The position numbers were made by a program, and so were the translations under genes. This document shows positions 23,758 through 40,144 of a stretch of 64,000 nt of DNA, piece after piece. Position 1 is the first letter of the stretch. Every line of letters begins with the position of its first letter. The DNA lies in NCBI RefSeq assembly GCF_040958095.1, contig NC_091228.1:13754399-13818398 (forward strand), given 5' to 3'. The stretch comes from Procambarus clarkii. Its lineage: Eukaryota; Arthropoda; Malacostraca; Decapoda; Cambaridae. The notes below the pieces were generated by a model. It ran no database searches. It saw only the letters and a list, made by a program, of their open reading frames with translations, and had not been told where the DNA came from.

Positions 23758-26700
23758 GTATACAATAAATTTTGTTCTTTTAATAACAGAAGCATATGAA
23801 ATCTCCCCACTTAAATAGAGGAACATAATATATAATGTGGAAAAGCCATTATAAAAAGAATCCTTTTGTCAGAAGGATTCTTTATAATAATGAAAATTAT
23901 TCTATAGGATTCTATAATGAATATTATTCATTATCATTCATGATATTTTATTATTTTACAAGTATCTCTTAAGGAAAAATATCATGTAAAACTTGATAAT
24001 GATGACATCCAAATACACAATAGGACCAAATAGAGCAGTTACTATGATTGATACTAAAGCAAGATAAAGATTAAAGCTCTTTGATTCACAATAGGCTCGA
24101 ACAGAGCATCGCTAATGATAGCTGTCGAGGGTAATATAGAGAACAAAACTCGTTGATATATGATAGGACCCAAAAGAGTAGTGTATGCCTTGTTAACGGA
24201 CGTTTTGTCTACATGCAGCCGGGTTTGATATTCAAGATGTCGTGTTAGTTGTTCCAACTAACCCGAGAACATAGGTACACTCCAGTACCTGAAAATTTGG
24301 ATAATCTCCTTTAATTTGTTGATCAGGAGTTACTAATCTAGATCTGTAAGAACATATTGGCTTACTGCGTTGTTGGCTTCCTCATAAATCCTAGGTGACT
24401 ATTTTTATAGAATCCACAATACCTAGAAATTTAATAACAATAAAGTTTGCATTGAGAAGTTCCTTGGAAGGACTTAGTCAATTTTTAAAATAAATATCGA
24501 GTGTGGCTTGTAAAAGGAACGGAGAAGAAGTGTTCCCAAAGTAAACGGAGGCAAAATAGTAGGTTAATATGAGGCTGTCTGAATCATTTGGATCCTCTGG
24601 TCAAAGTAATTTGGTAAAATTCAAATCCACCTCTTTGAAACTATTTCTGAAAAAGGCGTTTGAAATATCTGATGTGTATGTTAATGGATTTCTTCTGAAT
24701 TTCAAGAGCAAATCCCCTAACTTTTGAGTAAGAAACAATTATATGTATGTAAAAGTACGACTTTTAAACTATCCACATAATCCTCTTATAAATAAGTATA
24801 AATGGATTCAAAAGGAACTTAGTCATTTTTTCCAAACATAATGCAAGCTGTCAACAAACAAGATTCTTATCTTATACCGAATATTGTGGCCTTTTTATTG
24901 TATGATAAAATATATAATGCTCAGGTACTACCTTAAGGGGCCCTTCGATTGGTTTTGGAAAAGTTGTTCAATGTCAACCAATATTTTGTTACTAGTTGTA
25001 TATGAAAAGGGCTGCAATTGTTCCAAGTTTCAGTACTGCGGCGTAAATAGAAAGGGAGTTTTTTTTCCAACGAATTTTACACATTTTCAAGTTAAAATAA
25101 ACAAACACACCTTTCAGATATAATCATTCTATGACACTTTTCCGACATTAGCATATAATAAAGGATTGGTAGTGAGAGTTTCCAAAACATCTTTAGTTTT
25201 CCTAATAAAATAGTCAAAGTTCCCCCCCCAAAAAAAAATTATGCAAATATGTCATGTTTATTGCTATTATGAGATCAATAAATGAACTTAAGAAAACACG
25301 CTCACTACCAATTTTAGAGACATACACTTTACATATAAGGTGTATGGTTCATGTAAATTGAATAAAAAATGAAAAAGTTATTTGAACGTTTATGTTACTT
25401 GAAAATAAATACAAAAATAATAAAGTCTAAGGTGCTGCCATCTGTGGCTGAGGTTGACATCAACCAGTTTTCTGCAAAATTGGCACCCTTAATAAATAGG
25501 CTTATGTGCAGTCAGGTGTATAAGTTTCATGAAAATCGTCCGATAAAAAAACTAAAAAAAAAAAAAACTAATTTTTTTAACTTAAATTGTTTTCAAATAA
25601 AACTAATTATATTTTTTTAATATATGCTATTGTGATAGCTGAGAGTCATAGAAATTATTTCAGTTGACACTTGTGTTTGATAATCGTTTTTGACCATTTT
25701 GGAATAATTTTGACACCTACTTCAATATTTTTTTCTCTCTTCCTGTTTATGCTACGACTTGGGCCAGATGAAACTCTTTTCATGTACAACTTGTCAAAAA
25801 AGTTTGACTGAAATCGAACCAGTTTTCATTTATTGCATATTATGGGCAAATTTGGACGTAACACCCCTTTAACATTATACAAATAAAACATAAATAAATA
25901 CATAATCTTAACGACCAGCATGTTGGGAACGACCCGTGAGATTTATATTTATTTAATTTTAATTTATTTATGTAGAATTTATATTTACGTTAATTTATAT
26001 ATTTCGATAGCAAATTGTCTGATGTTTAGTACACTGTATTTCTAAAATGTCTCACAATTAGATCACCTTACAAATTATGGGGGTTTATGGTTTATATATG
26101 TAGTCAATCAAAATTACTGATTAGCAGACATTCACTACAATATTAAACTACATATATTAATAATTAAAATTGGGAAGCTATACCTTTTTGTAGGTAGGCC
26201 TGGTCCATCAGTTATTAACAAGGATGATTACACCAAATAATCCTCGTGTATGAGGGTGGCATCAACACCATGTACCGGTGTACCACTGTTACAGTCACTA
26301 TGGACCAGTAACCAGGTTCTTGATGGATAAATCTTGTTTGTAATATCCGACCCCAAGTCGGTAGTACGCTTTAAAGATTTTGCTATATAGTGCAATGTAT
26401 AAATAAGTAGGGGGGGGGGGGGGGGGATGAACAAAACACTCTTCCCTTAACCAATGTATTTACCTTAACCGACAAAATATATTAAAACAGAGTATTTCTA
26501 CGCTTATATACAGGGTGTCTCTTTCACTTAAGACACCAAAAGCGCTCACATGCAATGTTCGCCAACCCCACGGTTTCCATTACTCAGTACCTTATCCACT
26601 CGAACTGGAAAACATTGGCGAGTTCACCTTTTACGTGAGCCAGCCCACCGGCACAGTATCACGAGGTGCCTATACCCCACTATCGCTCTCCAGCCACTCA

Positions 26701-27917
26701 CTGGCAGAGGACTTCAGTCACATGCTGATCGGGGTCACAAAACAACCGGCACAGGGGTAGCGAACCCCTGGCAGAAGCCTCTAGCGACCAGCTAGCAGCA
26801 CTTCACAACCGGCCCCTCTCTGTCTTACGTTACTCTCCTAAGCCAATCCTGGGGTACGCAGATCTCTTCCAAACACTATGTAATCTTGAAGAAAATATGA
26901 AGCTTACGTACTGCTTCAGATCGGCGGCAGATTACTTAGTAGTCTTCCAGGACCAATTTCAGAGAACGTGGACTGCCCAAGGTAAACTGACCTCATCAGT
27001 ACGACTGCCTCCACACGTCACCTCTGTGGACATTAAACGCCATCAGTTAAATGGACGGTACACTGTGTAAACCAGGAGGTAACACTCACTGGGGAGTTAA
27101 CATTATGCTCGTAGCACAATCTAAGTGGCGCTAGTCTTGATACGTCCACCACCAGAGGTTATCCACAACGACCTCTCTGTCTGACCAAGGCAGGAAAGCA
27201 GGGCCATTTTCCGCTGTTACGCCACTACCAATAGGTGGCGTTGTCTACGTAGCGTCCAATATCAGGGGGGTTAGAGTGCAGACCCATAGATAGCACTGGA
27301 ATTGCCACTCTACACTCTGACGAAGGTGACGAATCCGTAACAACCATGTAACTGTTCTGCTTCCTCTTCAATTGTTCCCAGAGGAAATATTGGTAATTTA
27401 AATAGAGATAAGAATATTACTCACTCTGGGTTGGTTGCTACTGCGTGTTCTTAACATAAAACAATCCTGTCTACCTAACATTACTGGCCAGGAATGACTA
27501 GACAAGATTTCGAAATGAACACTTCCCTTGTTCTGATGGTGACTGTGTGTTGATGATGGAAGCACTAATTTTCTCTCCATAACACTTCGTCCAAGGGAGT
27601 ATTATTGGAGCTGTTCTGCTCCAGCGACCTGTTGTTAAAATTGACAATGGCTGAGGTATCACTGGTATCCCACTGACGTATCCCTTGTTCTCTAGTTGCG
27701 TCAAGAAAGAGTTAGAGAGTTCCTACATTAACTCTATTTTGGTACTAATAATTAAGTTAATTCAAGTGAGATGTTTTTATGATGATTACAATCCCGAGAC
27801 TGCTGTATTAAGAATGTTCCCAACAGAATTAGTTGGTAAATTAATAGCGACATGTGGCAATAATATCCCAATTTCTATTGACGGAAATTTCCACTGTGCT
27901 AAATTTTATGTATGAAT
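23758..27917. other. AT-rich region without recognised genes
   Basis: About 4.2 kb with only short open frames, none resembling a known family. It holds poly-G near 26411-26426, poly-A/T runs near 25225 and 25555, and a less AT-rich stretch at 26510-27400 with two overlapping 81-codon frames I cannot identify. An unrecognised ancient transposon is possible at 24000-25130 and 26510-27700. Confidence 0.5.
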
Positions 27918-28251
27918 AAACACTATTTCTAGAGTTAATTTGTTATTTACACAACAGCAGCAATATTATCTATTTATTGTATTTGATATTCGTAAATGGT
28001 GTCGGGTTTTCCAACACAGCATATATCTCCATCACCTGATAATTACTTATGTGTATTGGACTCTGCAAATATAAAAATTAATTAAACACTATTTCTAGGG
28101 TTAATTTGTTATTTACACAACAGCAGCAATTTTACCAACATATTGTATTTAATATTAGTAAATGACGTCTGATTTTCTGACACACCATATATCTCCATCA
28201 TCTTATAATTACTTAAGTGTACTGGACTCTGCAAATATAAAAATTAATTTA
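27918..28251. repeat. Tandem duplication, 166-bp period
   Basis: Two copies start AAACACTATTTCTAG at 27918 and 28084 and both end CTCTGCAAATATAAAAATTA. They differ at roughly a tenth of positions, so the duplication is old. Confidence 0.9.
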
Positions 28252-29253
28252 TCAATCATTGACTCCAGCTTCAATGTCAACATTACCTTTATTCTTACCT
28301 CTGTTACAAATCAGTTCATCACCTCATTCTTACTGTCATCATGAAAAGCATAAATTTCCTCCCTCAAATTATTATTAGGATGAAATTTTTATACTGTATC
28401 GTTTGCTGTATGAGTATTTTCTTATGATTTTGTATCATGTTGTCGTGTGTCAGTATTGATAGTATTATTTCATATATTTTAATGGTTTATAATAATTGAA
28501 AGGAGTCAGTATGGCATCTCTTGGTTGTCATGATCATATAAGGAAGTTTTGTCTCCAGCAGTGATGAGTGTGTCGTGACCAGCTTGGCATCATTGACCAA
28601 CCCTGTAATTATATTTTTATATTATATTCATATCACTGAATTGTTTTCTATTAAGCCAAGTGTATATATAATGTTTATATTTGTGTTTGGAGGTATTATT
28701 CTCAGTATATCAGAGTGTCTGAGAGTATTCCTGTCTGGTATATTTTGGTAACTGTGTGGATGCCATGCTTGCACATGTGGAAAAGCTTAGTAGCGACAGT
28801 AGTATGGAGCTGGTCGAACATGTTTCAGATAAGTCAGTTTGGTTACTGTTTTATGTTCATTATGATTGACACGATGTCTGGTTAGAGTGTTAATCATATT
28901 ATATGCGATCTGTCTTGTCGAGTATTAGTCAATGATCAGTGCTTAGAGGTTTTATTTCACCCCATTGTTGTATGAAGGTTACTGGATGTTAAGTGGTTAT
29001 TCTCTGTTGTGTGCTATTGTTCCTCATCATGCAGTATATTGATGGTGACATATAGACAGTTGTGTTTCACTTTCCTTGACTTATTTTTAATAATACTTGT
29101 GAGACCCATTTTACATGATTTACAACTGTACGGCAACATGAACCATTCCCAGATGCACTTGGGTGCAACAACCTCTAACATCTTCGTCTTCACCACAAAT
29201 GTCCTCAGAACAACAACAGCAACAATACACACCCAATTCAGCACACTCGTCTC
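28252..29253. other. AT-rich region without recognised genes
   Basis: I see no coding or RNA feature. Confidence 0.5.
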
Positions 29254-29412
29254 AATTACTACCGCTGCCTTCCACACCTCCATCTCCACTACTACTGCCA
29301 CTACCATCCCCACCTCCATCACCTTCATCTCCACTACTACTGCTGCCATCCCCACCTCCATCACCTTAATCTCCACTACTACCGCTACCATCCCAACCTC
29401 CATCACCCTCAC
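29254..29412. repeat. 42-bp (ACC/TCC-rich) minisatellite
   Basis: Units with CACCTCCATCACC recur about 42 bp apart (29311, 29353, 29394) after shorter related blocks. The open frames on both strands here are repeat products. Confidence 0.85.
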
Positions 29413-29607
29413 ATTTGCCCAAGATAGAAGTAGTCTCTGTGGTCACATGATCAACTCTAAAGTGAAAAGTAATAACAAAAAGCTAGAACGATACCTTCTG
29501 AAGATGCACATTCAACAAAAATGTTCCCATTAGGAACAATAATAATGCAATGGCTAAATTTATTAATGAATTAGGTAATCAAGATCTTGATATGGTAGAT
29601 GGTATAT

Positions 29608-30428
29608 TTTACCATTTTACAATCTATATCTATCCATTTTACCATCTATCCATACCTCAACTATGGTATTTGTGCTTGGGGTTCTACTACCCAAAGTCAT
29701 TTACGTCCTCTAATTACCCAACACAAAGCTGCTATTAGGACAATAACCAACTCTGGCCCCAGACATCACTCGGTACCCTTACTCAAATCTCTGAATATGT
29801 TAGATATTAAGTCACTGCACATTCTCTCTTGTGTATTATACATATATAAAACGCTGAACTGTAATGCCAATCCTGACCTCAAAAGCTTCATTGAAGGTTG
29901 TAACAGAACCCATGAGCACCACACCAGAAATAAATACAGTTTTGATATTCCTAGAGTACGACTTAATCAAACTAGAAATGCTCTACAAATCAAGGGACCC
30001 AGAATGTGGAATGACCTTCCCAACCATGTTAAAGACTGTACCTCTCTCAACCAGTTTAAGATAAAAACTAAACACTACCTAATAAATTCCCTGTAACCTA
30101 CCTCACTCCTCTATTGTCAACCCATGTCTGTTATTTTTTTTAATCAACACTGTTTGTCAACCTATTGTATTTGTGCTGCTTTTTCAGTCATGTTCCCCCT
30201 TTTTTTTTATCTTTATTTGTATTTGTTCTCAACACTTTTTATTCTTTATGCTCAAATAGTATTAAGTTCTAGATATTAATGTTTTTCTTGCCCGAAACGC
30301 ATTGCGTAATAGTGGCTTTAGGCATTGTATGTACTAGCTTTATCTATATATCAATCCATTACTGTAACATTACTTGTATGTATGTACCTTACCTGAATAA
30401 ACATATTTATTTATATTTATTTATTTAT
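29608..30428 (+). mobile_element. 5'-truncated CR1/L2-like LINE with 18-bp target duplication
   Basis: The C-terminal end of an RT protein is followed by a 3' UTR and a tail of TATTTATT units. An 18-bp direct repeat (ATATGGTAGATGGTATAT) flanks it at 29590-29607 and 30429-30446. Heavy 5' truncation is normal for LINE copies. Confidence 0.85.
29620..30096 (+). pseudogene. C-terminal fragment of a LINE reverse transcriptase
   Basis: The frame encodes LNYGICAWGSTTQSHL, KAAIRTITNSGPRHHSVPLL, SLNMLDIKSLHILSCVLYIY, then GPRMWNDLPNHVKDCTSL and a stop at 30094-30096. This is the post-RT C-terminus of CR1/L2/Jockey-type LINEs. The RT catalytic part and endonuclease are absent. Residues near the 5' junction are not part of the protein. 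Confidence 0.8.
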
Positions 30429-30446
30429 ATATGGTAGATGGTATAT

Positions 30447-31015
30447 GTTGAGAAATATTCTATGCCATTTATGGTATCGAGTATATTATCGAATCATTCT
30501 GATATAAAAAAACGTCTGGCAGTTATTTAAAAATGTACCAGGCCATATTAAAGATATTGCTCTGAATAGATACCCTCGTTATCTACATGCTATAAACATG
30601 GTATTAAAATCTTCATGGTCGATTTGTAAGTACCCTATAAAGCGTTAAAAATGTCTAAAAGATAAATGTTGATAAATTACTGAGCCCATCAGTCAGTCTT
30701 GGATTTAAAAGATAAGGAAACATTCTCAACCAACCTCTTGTAATGCAAATTTAATAAATGTCTTGGTTAAAGCAAGTCAAACATGGTATAATAGAATATA
30801 AATATTGATGGTAGGGTCCAAGTTGAATATAAAGTAAACAATTCTTTAAAACTGGAAAGAAAGATGAAGAAATAATTGAATATGACAAAAAGTAATATTC
30901 AAGATGTAAAATGTTTAAACATAGTCAGATATGAGAATAAAATGATCGGTGAATAAAGTGATCAATGAATAAAGTGATCGCACTAATGAATGAAAATAAT
31001 AAACCACCTTTTTTT

Positions 31016-31018
<3 letters not shown>
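30447..31018. other. AT-rich region without recognised genes
   Basis: No coding or repeat feature is supported. Confidence 0.5.

Positions 31019-31094
<76 letters not shown>
31019..31094. repeat. (TA)n microsatellite
   Basis: About 76 bp of TA. Confidence 0.97.
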
Positions 31095-31097
<3 letters not shown>

Positions 31098-31113
31098 GGA
31101 AATATACAGTCTA

Positions 31114-31143
31114 CGTTTCCCTTGTGTTTTCACAAGGGAAACG
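31114..31143. repeat. 13-bp perfect hairpin beside (TA)n
   Basis: CGTTTCCCTTGTG and its complement flank a TTTT loop. Confidence 0.85.
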
Positions 31144-32104
31144 CTAGTAGGTTATTATTTTCATAGTCAGATATAATTGTATTACTGTTTTTTGTCAGAA
31201 ATTCATTATACATCTGTTGAATTTCTTTTTCAAACTGGAATAACAGAGTAATTATTTTTTAAATATATTTAATATTAATATATCATAAAATATTTTTTTA
31301 AATATGATTAACATAAATTTATTGAATGTACAAAACTATAAAATATAATGACTCAGATTTTTATGAGTTCTTTATTCTTAATTTCCCTATTAGGACTTTA
31401 CTTATTCACTTATGAAGAAAATTAACCAATTCCTTTGCTTAACACAGTGACAGAAGATGTCTTGTCATCATCATCATCGTCAGTTATTCTAACATTTATT
31501 GAAGTCACTAAGTAAAATCAATCAGAAAATAATATCAACGATCCTTCCATACCAGAGTGCTCAGAATTAGCAGAATTATCTTAACTACTTTCCCTCCTAC
31601 TATCTTTAGAATTAACGTTCTCGCCATTATCGATATACAATCACATAAAGGTCTCCTTATTATATATAAACTATCTATTTAGTATAATCCTAAAAATGAA
31701 AGCAAAACCAAGCATCGAATAATAAACCCATTTCATACTTTAATAACAAATTATGCATCTTATTACAAACATATTATAAATATATGAACCATTATATGTA
31801 GATAAAATACTTAAAATTCTACATTTAATAAGGGATATTGTACAAGAAGATCAATTATTTTTTTATCTTTGTGAAATATTCCTGATATCATACCTAAGAT
31901 TTATATGAATTTAGGAGATATTACAGATGATTATACATTAAAGGAATGTATAAGCAAATTCCAAATGAGAGTTCAAGAGTAGACATTTCCCATTAAATTG
32001 GACAAATTGTGACTATTATTTACTCATATGACAAGCAACTTACATGGATTTTATGGCTGAATTGCCTATAAGAAAATTAATTGCTCTCATTTCTTATTAT
32101 GTCA
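31144..32104. other. AT-rich region without recognised genes
   Basis: No feature is supported. A short CATCAT run lies near 31470. Confidence 0.5.
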
Positions 32105-32124
32105 CTTGAACGTGAAATTGGGCA

Positions 32125-32310
32125 ACAGCACCAGCAGCACCATCACCACTACCAGAAGCAGCAGCAGCACCACCATCACCGCTACCACCACCAGCAGCAC
32201 CAGCACCATTATCGCTACCAGCACCAGCAGCAGCAGCATCACCTCTACCACCACTGGCAGCATCGCCAGCAAGAGCAGCATCAGCGGCAGCACAAGCATG
32301 GACCTTTTGG
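32125..32310. repeat. (CAG/CAC)n compound trinucleotide repeat
   Basis: Interrupted CAG, CAC, CAT and TAC triplets over about 185 bp, open on several frames, giving Gln/His-rich or Leu/Val-rich readings with no sign of a real gene. Confidence 0.85.
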
Positions 32311-32364
32311 AAAAGTCCCTGCTAAGCCTTCACTCTTAAAAGGGTCTCAACCAAGGCAAGATAG

Positions 32365-34599
<2,235 letters not shown>

Positions 34600-34603
<4 letters not shown>

Positions 34604-37415
34604 GGAGTCAATCGATCAGCATATTGTCTGCCAACATCAGGGGCTTCATGACCAATGTTGGCGATCTCACACACAGCTTTGTGAACACTCATCGTCCTGA
34701 TGTGGTTGTTGTGCTAGAAACATTTCTAGATGACAGGACCCCTGAGAACTTTGCAACAATTGCCGGTTATACCTCATGGTTGCGCCGAGATAGGCAGGGT
34801 CAAGGAGGGGGTGTTGCAGTGTGCACCAGCAAATCTGTGTATGCACAACACATTGATGTGGTCATTCCTGGTCATCTTGAAATTATGTTCTTCAAAGTAT
34901 GCTTAAATCCAGGTACCTCAATTCTCTTATGTGCAATGTACAGACCTCAATGGCAGGGTGCTTCTCCAATCACCTTCCTGATGGACAACCTTGATTCCCT
35001 GCTAATGCAGCACAACTGTCAGCACATTATAATTGTAGGTGACCTCAACCAGTATCTTATACAGAGGGATTTTGATGAACTCTTAGCAGTTTTTAACCTT
35101 GAAAATTTTGTGAGCTTTCCTACCCACATATCAGGCTCGTCCCTTGATCCTGTCGTAACTGACCTTCCTGCAAATATTGTTAATTGCAGACCTCTGGGAT
35201 ATGTTGGTTCTTCAGACCACCAGGCTGTCTTTACTACATTGGCTATCCCGACAGATCGAGGTGAAGAATCTATTCGAACTACCTGGCTATGGGACAGAGG
35301 GAACTGGCCAGCCCTACGTTCAGAGCTTGAAGTAACTGATTGGCATGCCTTGCTCTAGGGGGACGTGAACAGCCAAGTAAACGCTTTCACCAGTCATATA
35401 CTGGACCTCCAGTATAGGCATATCCCTCACCGGCAGTATGTGACCAAGCCCACTGATCAGCCTTGGTTTGGATATCGCTGCCGGATGGCAGCTGAAGCCA
35501 AAAACAAGGCCTGGAGGAGATTTAAACGGCATCCCTCAGCTCATAACAGAAACATTCATAGACAATCTTGTCGAATAATGAAAGAAGTTCAAAAGTGGGC
35601 TATATCCAGATGGGAATCCGAAACTCGAAGAAAACTTGCGTCTGGAAGGGTTGGATCCAAGGTCTGGTGGTCCCTGGTGAAGGATCGGCAGGGGTACTCA
35701 TCTGAGGACACAATCCCACCTCTAAACAGAGAAGATGGTACTGTGGCAACCAGCAATCAGGAGAAGGCTGATTTACTGGCAAACCACTTTGCTTCCAAGA
35801 TGCAGGTCCCTGATCCTGAACGTCAGCCTCCACATCTTGCCCCATGCACTGTGTCTAGGCTGACTGAAGTGGTTATAAATCAGGCTGAAGTTCTCCATCT
35901 CCTTAACACGCTAGACACAAGCAAAGCTGTGGGGCCAGATAAGGTCAGTCCAAGACTACTATGCTGCTGCGCTGACCTGTTGGCTCCACCTCTCACGCGC
36001 CTCTTCCAACTGTGCCTAGTTCAAGGAATTTGGCCCTCCTTATGGAAGAAGGCAGATGTTGTTCCAGTGCACAAAAAGAAGAGCCGCTCAGTAGTTGGTA
36101 ATTACAGACCTGTGTCACTGCTTTCCATTACTGGCAAGATCCTAGAATCATTAATTGCTCAGCAAATGACATAATTTTTTGACCGTCATCGGCTAATTTG
36201 TGATCGACAGTATGGTTTTAGAAAAGGCCGATCTGCTGCTGATCTTTTGCTAAATCTTTCCTCTAAGTGGCATCAGTCACTGGATGAGTCCAAGATAAGC
36301 TGTGTTGTTGCTCTAGATATAGCAGGAGCCTTTGATCGGGTCTGGCACTCTGGACTAGCAGTGAAGCTTCAAGCTTTAGGCATTGCAGGCTCCATCTTAG
36401 TGTTATTAAAAAACTACCTTCATGAACGGACTCTAAGGGTGGTCCTCAATGGAGCATAATCCGATAACCACTCAATTGGTGCCAGCGTTCCACAGGGTAG
36501 TGTGCTTGGCCCTCTGCTGTGGAATGTTTATTTCAACGATCTTCTTCATCTCATTCCTGAAGCTCAAGCCTATGCTGATGACTGTACTCTAACCTTTACA
36601 TACAGAAAGGAGGAAATGCTAACTGCTGCAAGAATCATTAATCACAAACTTTCAGCAATTTCTACCTGGGGTAGGAGATGGCAGGTCACATTTGCGGCTG
36701 AGAAGGCTCAAGCGATGATGATAACTAGACTGCACATGGCGAATCGGACAGAACTGCAAATGGGTGGCAAATCCCTAGAGTTCACAGAAGAATTTGATAT
36801 CTTGGGAATGAAGTTCGACTCTTCAATGACAATGAAGAGCCATGTGATAAACCTAGCTAAAAAGGCAGCCAGGAAACTTACAGCACTACGGCGCATCTCA
36901 TATCTTCTTGACAGCAAGGGATGCAAAACCTTATATGAAGCTCAAGTTCGCTCCCATCTTGAGTATGCACCCTTTCCTGGATTGCCTGCCCCCCATCTTT
37001 CGTCAGACTGTTGGACAAAGTGGAGAGACGGGCTAGAAGGCTTATCTCTAGTCTTGACCAAGTCTGGTGGGAACGGTCTGAACATCAGAGCCTGCAACAC
37101 CGTCGGGACGTTGTTGGTCTTACTGTTATGTACAAGGCCAACATCCTCAAAGTTCCGCACTTGGCCCAACTCCGTGGAGTACCAGTAGTTCCCACTCGTA
37201 ACACTAGGCTCTCAACCTTCAACAGTCTCATGCTGGAAGTGCCATTCTCAAGAACATCACTCCATCAGCGTTCATTCCTTCCGAGACTTACTCGCATCTG
37301 GAACTTGTTCGCTCAACAGATTGATACACGGGAGATCAGGTCAACTGTTCACATGAAGACTCTGGCACACAGCTGGCTACAAGCTCATCCTGTTCCTTAT
37401 ATGATTGTTACTTAA
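34600..37415 (+). pseudogene. LINE ORF2: endonuclease and reverse transcriptase
   Basis: From the ATG at 34600: an APE-type endonuclease (ILSANIRGF, VVVLETFL, VGDLNQYL, GSSDHQAVF), then RT with GPDKVSPRLL, NYRPVSLLSITGKILE, YGFRKGRSAADLLL, ALDIAGAFDRVWH, VPQGSVLGPLLWNVYFNDLL and active site AYADDCTL near 36570. A C-terminal part (VERRARRLI, RIWNLF) ends at 37415. Stops in the same frame are at 35356-35358, about 36172-36174 and about 36457-36459; a frameshift lies near 36972. ORF2 would nick the target and copy its RNA. Clade assignment (Jockey/CR1) is by general resemblance. Confidence 0.8.
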
Positions 37416-37440
37416 TGTTTTTTTAATGAATAAAGGCTAT

Positions 37441-37689
37441 TCCTTCGAAAGCAAATAATTACACGCTCATGAAATAAATGGGCATATAGGAGTAGGTTTC
37501 AACTTAGCTTACATAAGTTAAATATATGATAGTTCCCAATGTGTTAGTTTCAAAGTATACTCTTATGAAATAAATGAGTTTCTAGGTGTAGACTTCAGAT
37601 GAGCTGAGGTAGGATAACAGCTCTTGCTTGCAGTTTCACTAGGTATGTTATTAGGCATCCCTTATGAATCCTAGTCTTAGTTTAAAAAA
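37441..37689. other. Spacer between LINE and (GA)n tract
   Basis: Two diverged copies of a phrase (TCATGAAATAAATGGGCATATAGG and TTATGAAATAAATGAGTTTCTAGG types, about 37468 and 37562) suggest an old ~95-bp duplication. Confidence 0.5.
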
Positions 37690-38452
<763 letters not shown>

Positions 38453-38692
38453 CTGTGACGGGCGGGAGCGGAGGTGTCAGGAGGTGACAGCTTTGCAGGC
38501 GGTCGTACGCAATAGCAGGGGGTGGCGGCTTTGGCGGCAGTTGCAGGCGATGGTGGGCGTTGACAGGCGGTGGTGGAGGGTGGTAACGGGTGATGGCTGG
38601 CGGTGAGGGGTGGTGGTGGCTGTGGCAGGCGGTGACGGGCGCTGGCTGGCGGTGATGGGTGGTGGCAGGTGGTGGCAGTTGATGGTGGATGG
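38453..38692. repeat. GGTGGC-rich minisatellite, left part
   Basis: Irregular GGTGG, GGCGG and GGTGAC units. The same repeat resumes at 50299 after the BEL/Pao-like element, which therefore inserted into it. Confidence 0.85.
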
Positions 38693-39156
38693 TGTTGGAA
38701 ATTTCCAACAGCTATTCTCATCCCTAACACAACAAGATGTATTTCCTGTATTAGGCTTCATACACATCTAATATTCATTTACTAATCCTAAGTACAATAG
38801 GATGTATTTCCTGTACTAAGTGTAATAATTAACTAACACCATTAATAAGTAGTTTAGTATCATAGAATTTACTGTATTAGGATGTGGAACATCATGTAAT
38901 TTCTCCTAGAATTGTGAAGTGTTGCGTCAGCCACTCACGGAGAATAAAATTTCCACATGCCTGTAGATCTAACTCAAGTGTAACTATTTTCTTCCCTTTA
39001 TTAGGAATAATTATTTAGTAATAGGTTTGCCTTTAGTATACAACAGTTTACTGGAATTCCTTTACCCAGCTTGATTGCCGTTCCAATAAATAATATCATA
39101 ATCTAAAACCATATACCATATATATATAAAACCTCCAAGCAAGTATAGTTATATTT

Positions 39157-39534
39157 GTGCAGTCTATTTTAACTGACTTGCACTGTGAGAATCAAACATC
39201 ACCACATAAAGTATTTAATCAAAACATCAACAATATTTATAAACGCCCCCTTCCCTATTTAGCTTTAATAAATAAATATAATTTATGCTCGAGCCCCTAC
39301 TGGGAGCTAATGCGTGACTTTCGAGAGGGAAGGAGACAGGACTCTCCCCATATTAGATCAACAAGCAGCACGGTGCTCCGAAGCAGTCCCAACAAATCTT
39401 ACTATCCAGAGGGCATCCATACATTCCTGGATGCTAGATTAAAGACGCAGCTTACCAGAATCACGGACACCAGTTCGGCAGGCATTTTTACCTCATTAGT
39501 TCTATTTAACGAGCTCTTAAATAAGTTCATGTAG
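39157..39534 (+). other. 125-codon open frame inside the LTR
   Basis: Open in the first and second LTR copies (39157-39534, 43425-43802) and shortened in the third (49402-49626). Most differences between copies change the amino acid and no family is recognised, so it is probably not a gene. Confidence 0.3.
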
Positions 39535-40144
39535 GTGCCATGTCGTGACGCTGCGGGCGTAAAAAATAATCCCATGTGAGTGCAACTCTTTCCCCTCCAG
39601 ATATCTAGATATTGCTTTTATATGTGTGTATACTAGTTTGGAGTGGAAATTATGGAAATATCATTATTGCAGCATGTTGTAACACCCCTGAGGAAGTGCG
39701 TGACTGCCGTACCCTCACATGTTCTGAGTATCATTATCTCAAACTGTTTCCAGACTGTCGTACAGTGGACTGCATCTACGTTTCTCTGTCACAGCTGAGA
39801 TTTAATCAGTTTTCATTGTTGATAGTATTTTATTATTCAGAGTCCATATATATACTATATTACTTTTATTTATTATTAATCTTTACATTGCAGTAGTATT
39901 TCTTGCATTACATATTTTTATCATTATCTATGTGTGTACATATCATCCTTATTATTATTATTATTATTATTACATAATATATGTTACACATAGACTAATC
40001 TTATAGAAGACCCCCCAAAATGTGTCATGGGAGGCTGGCTCTAGAATTATATAATTTACAGTCATTGCTTAATAGAATTCATTCATACATAATCATAGAT
40101 TTATATGCCACTGATTTTCTCATTTAACCCTTCAATTGCGTATC

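Noticed and set aside
24054-25123. Possible degraded protein at 24.0-25.1 kb
   Set aside because: I could find no family motif in either strand, only short open frames.
29014-29412. Val/Met-rich 132-codon minus-strand frame
   Set aside because: Reading of the 42-bp minisatellite.
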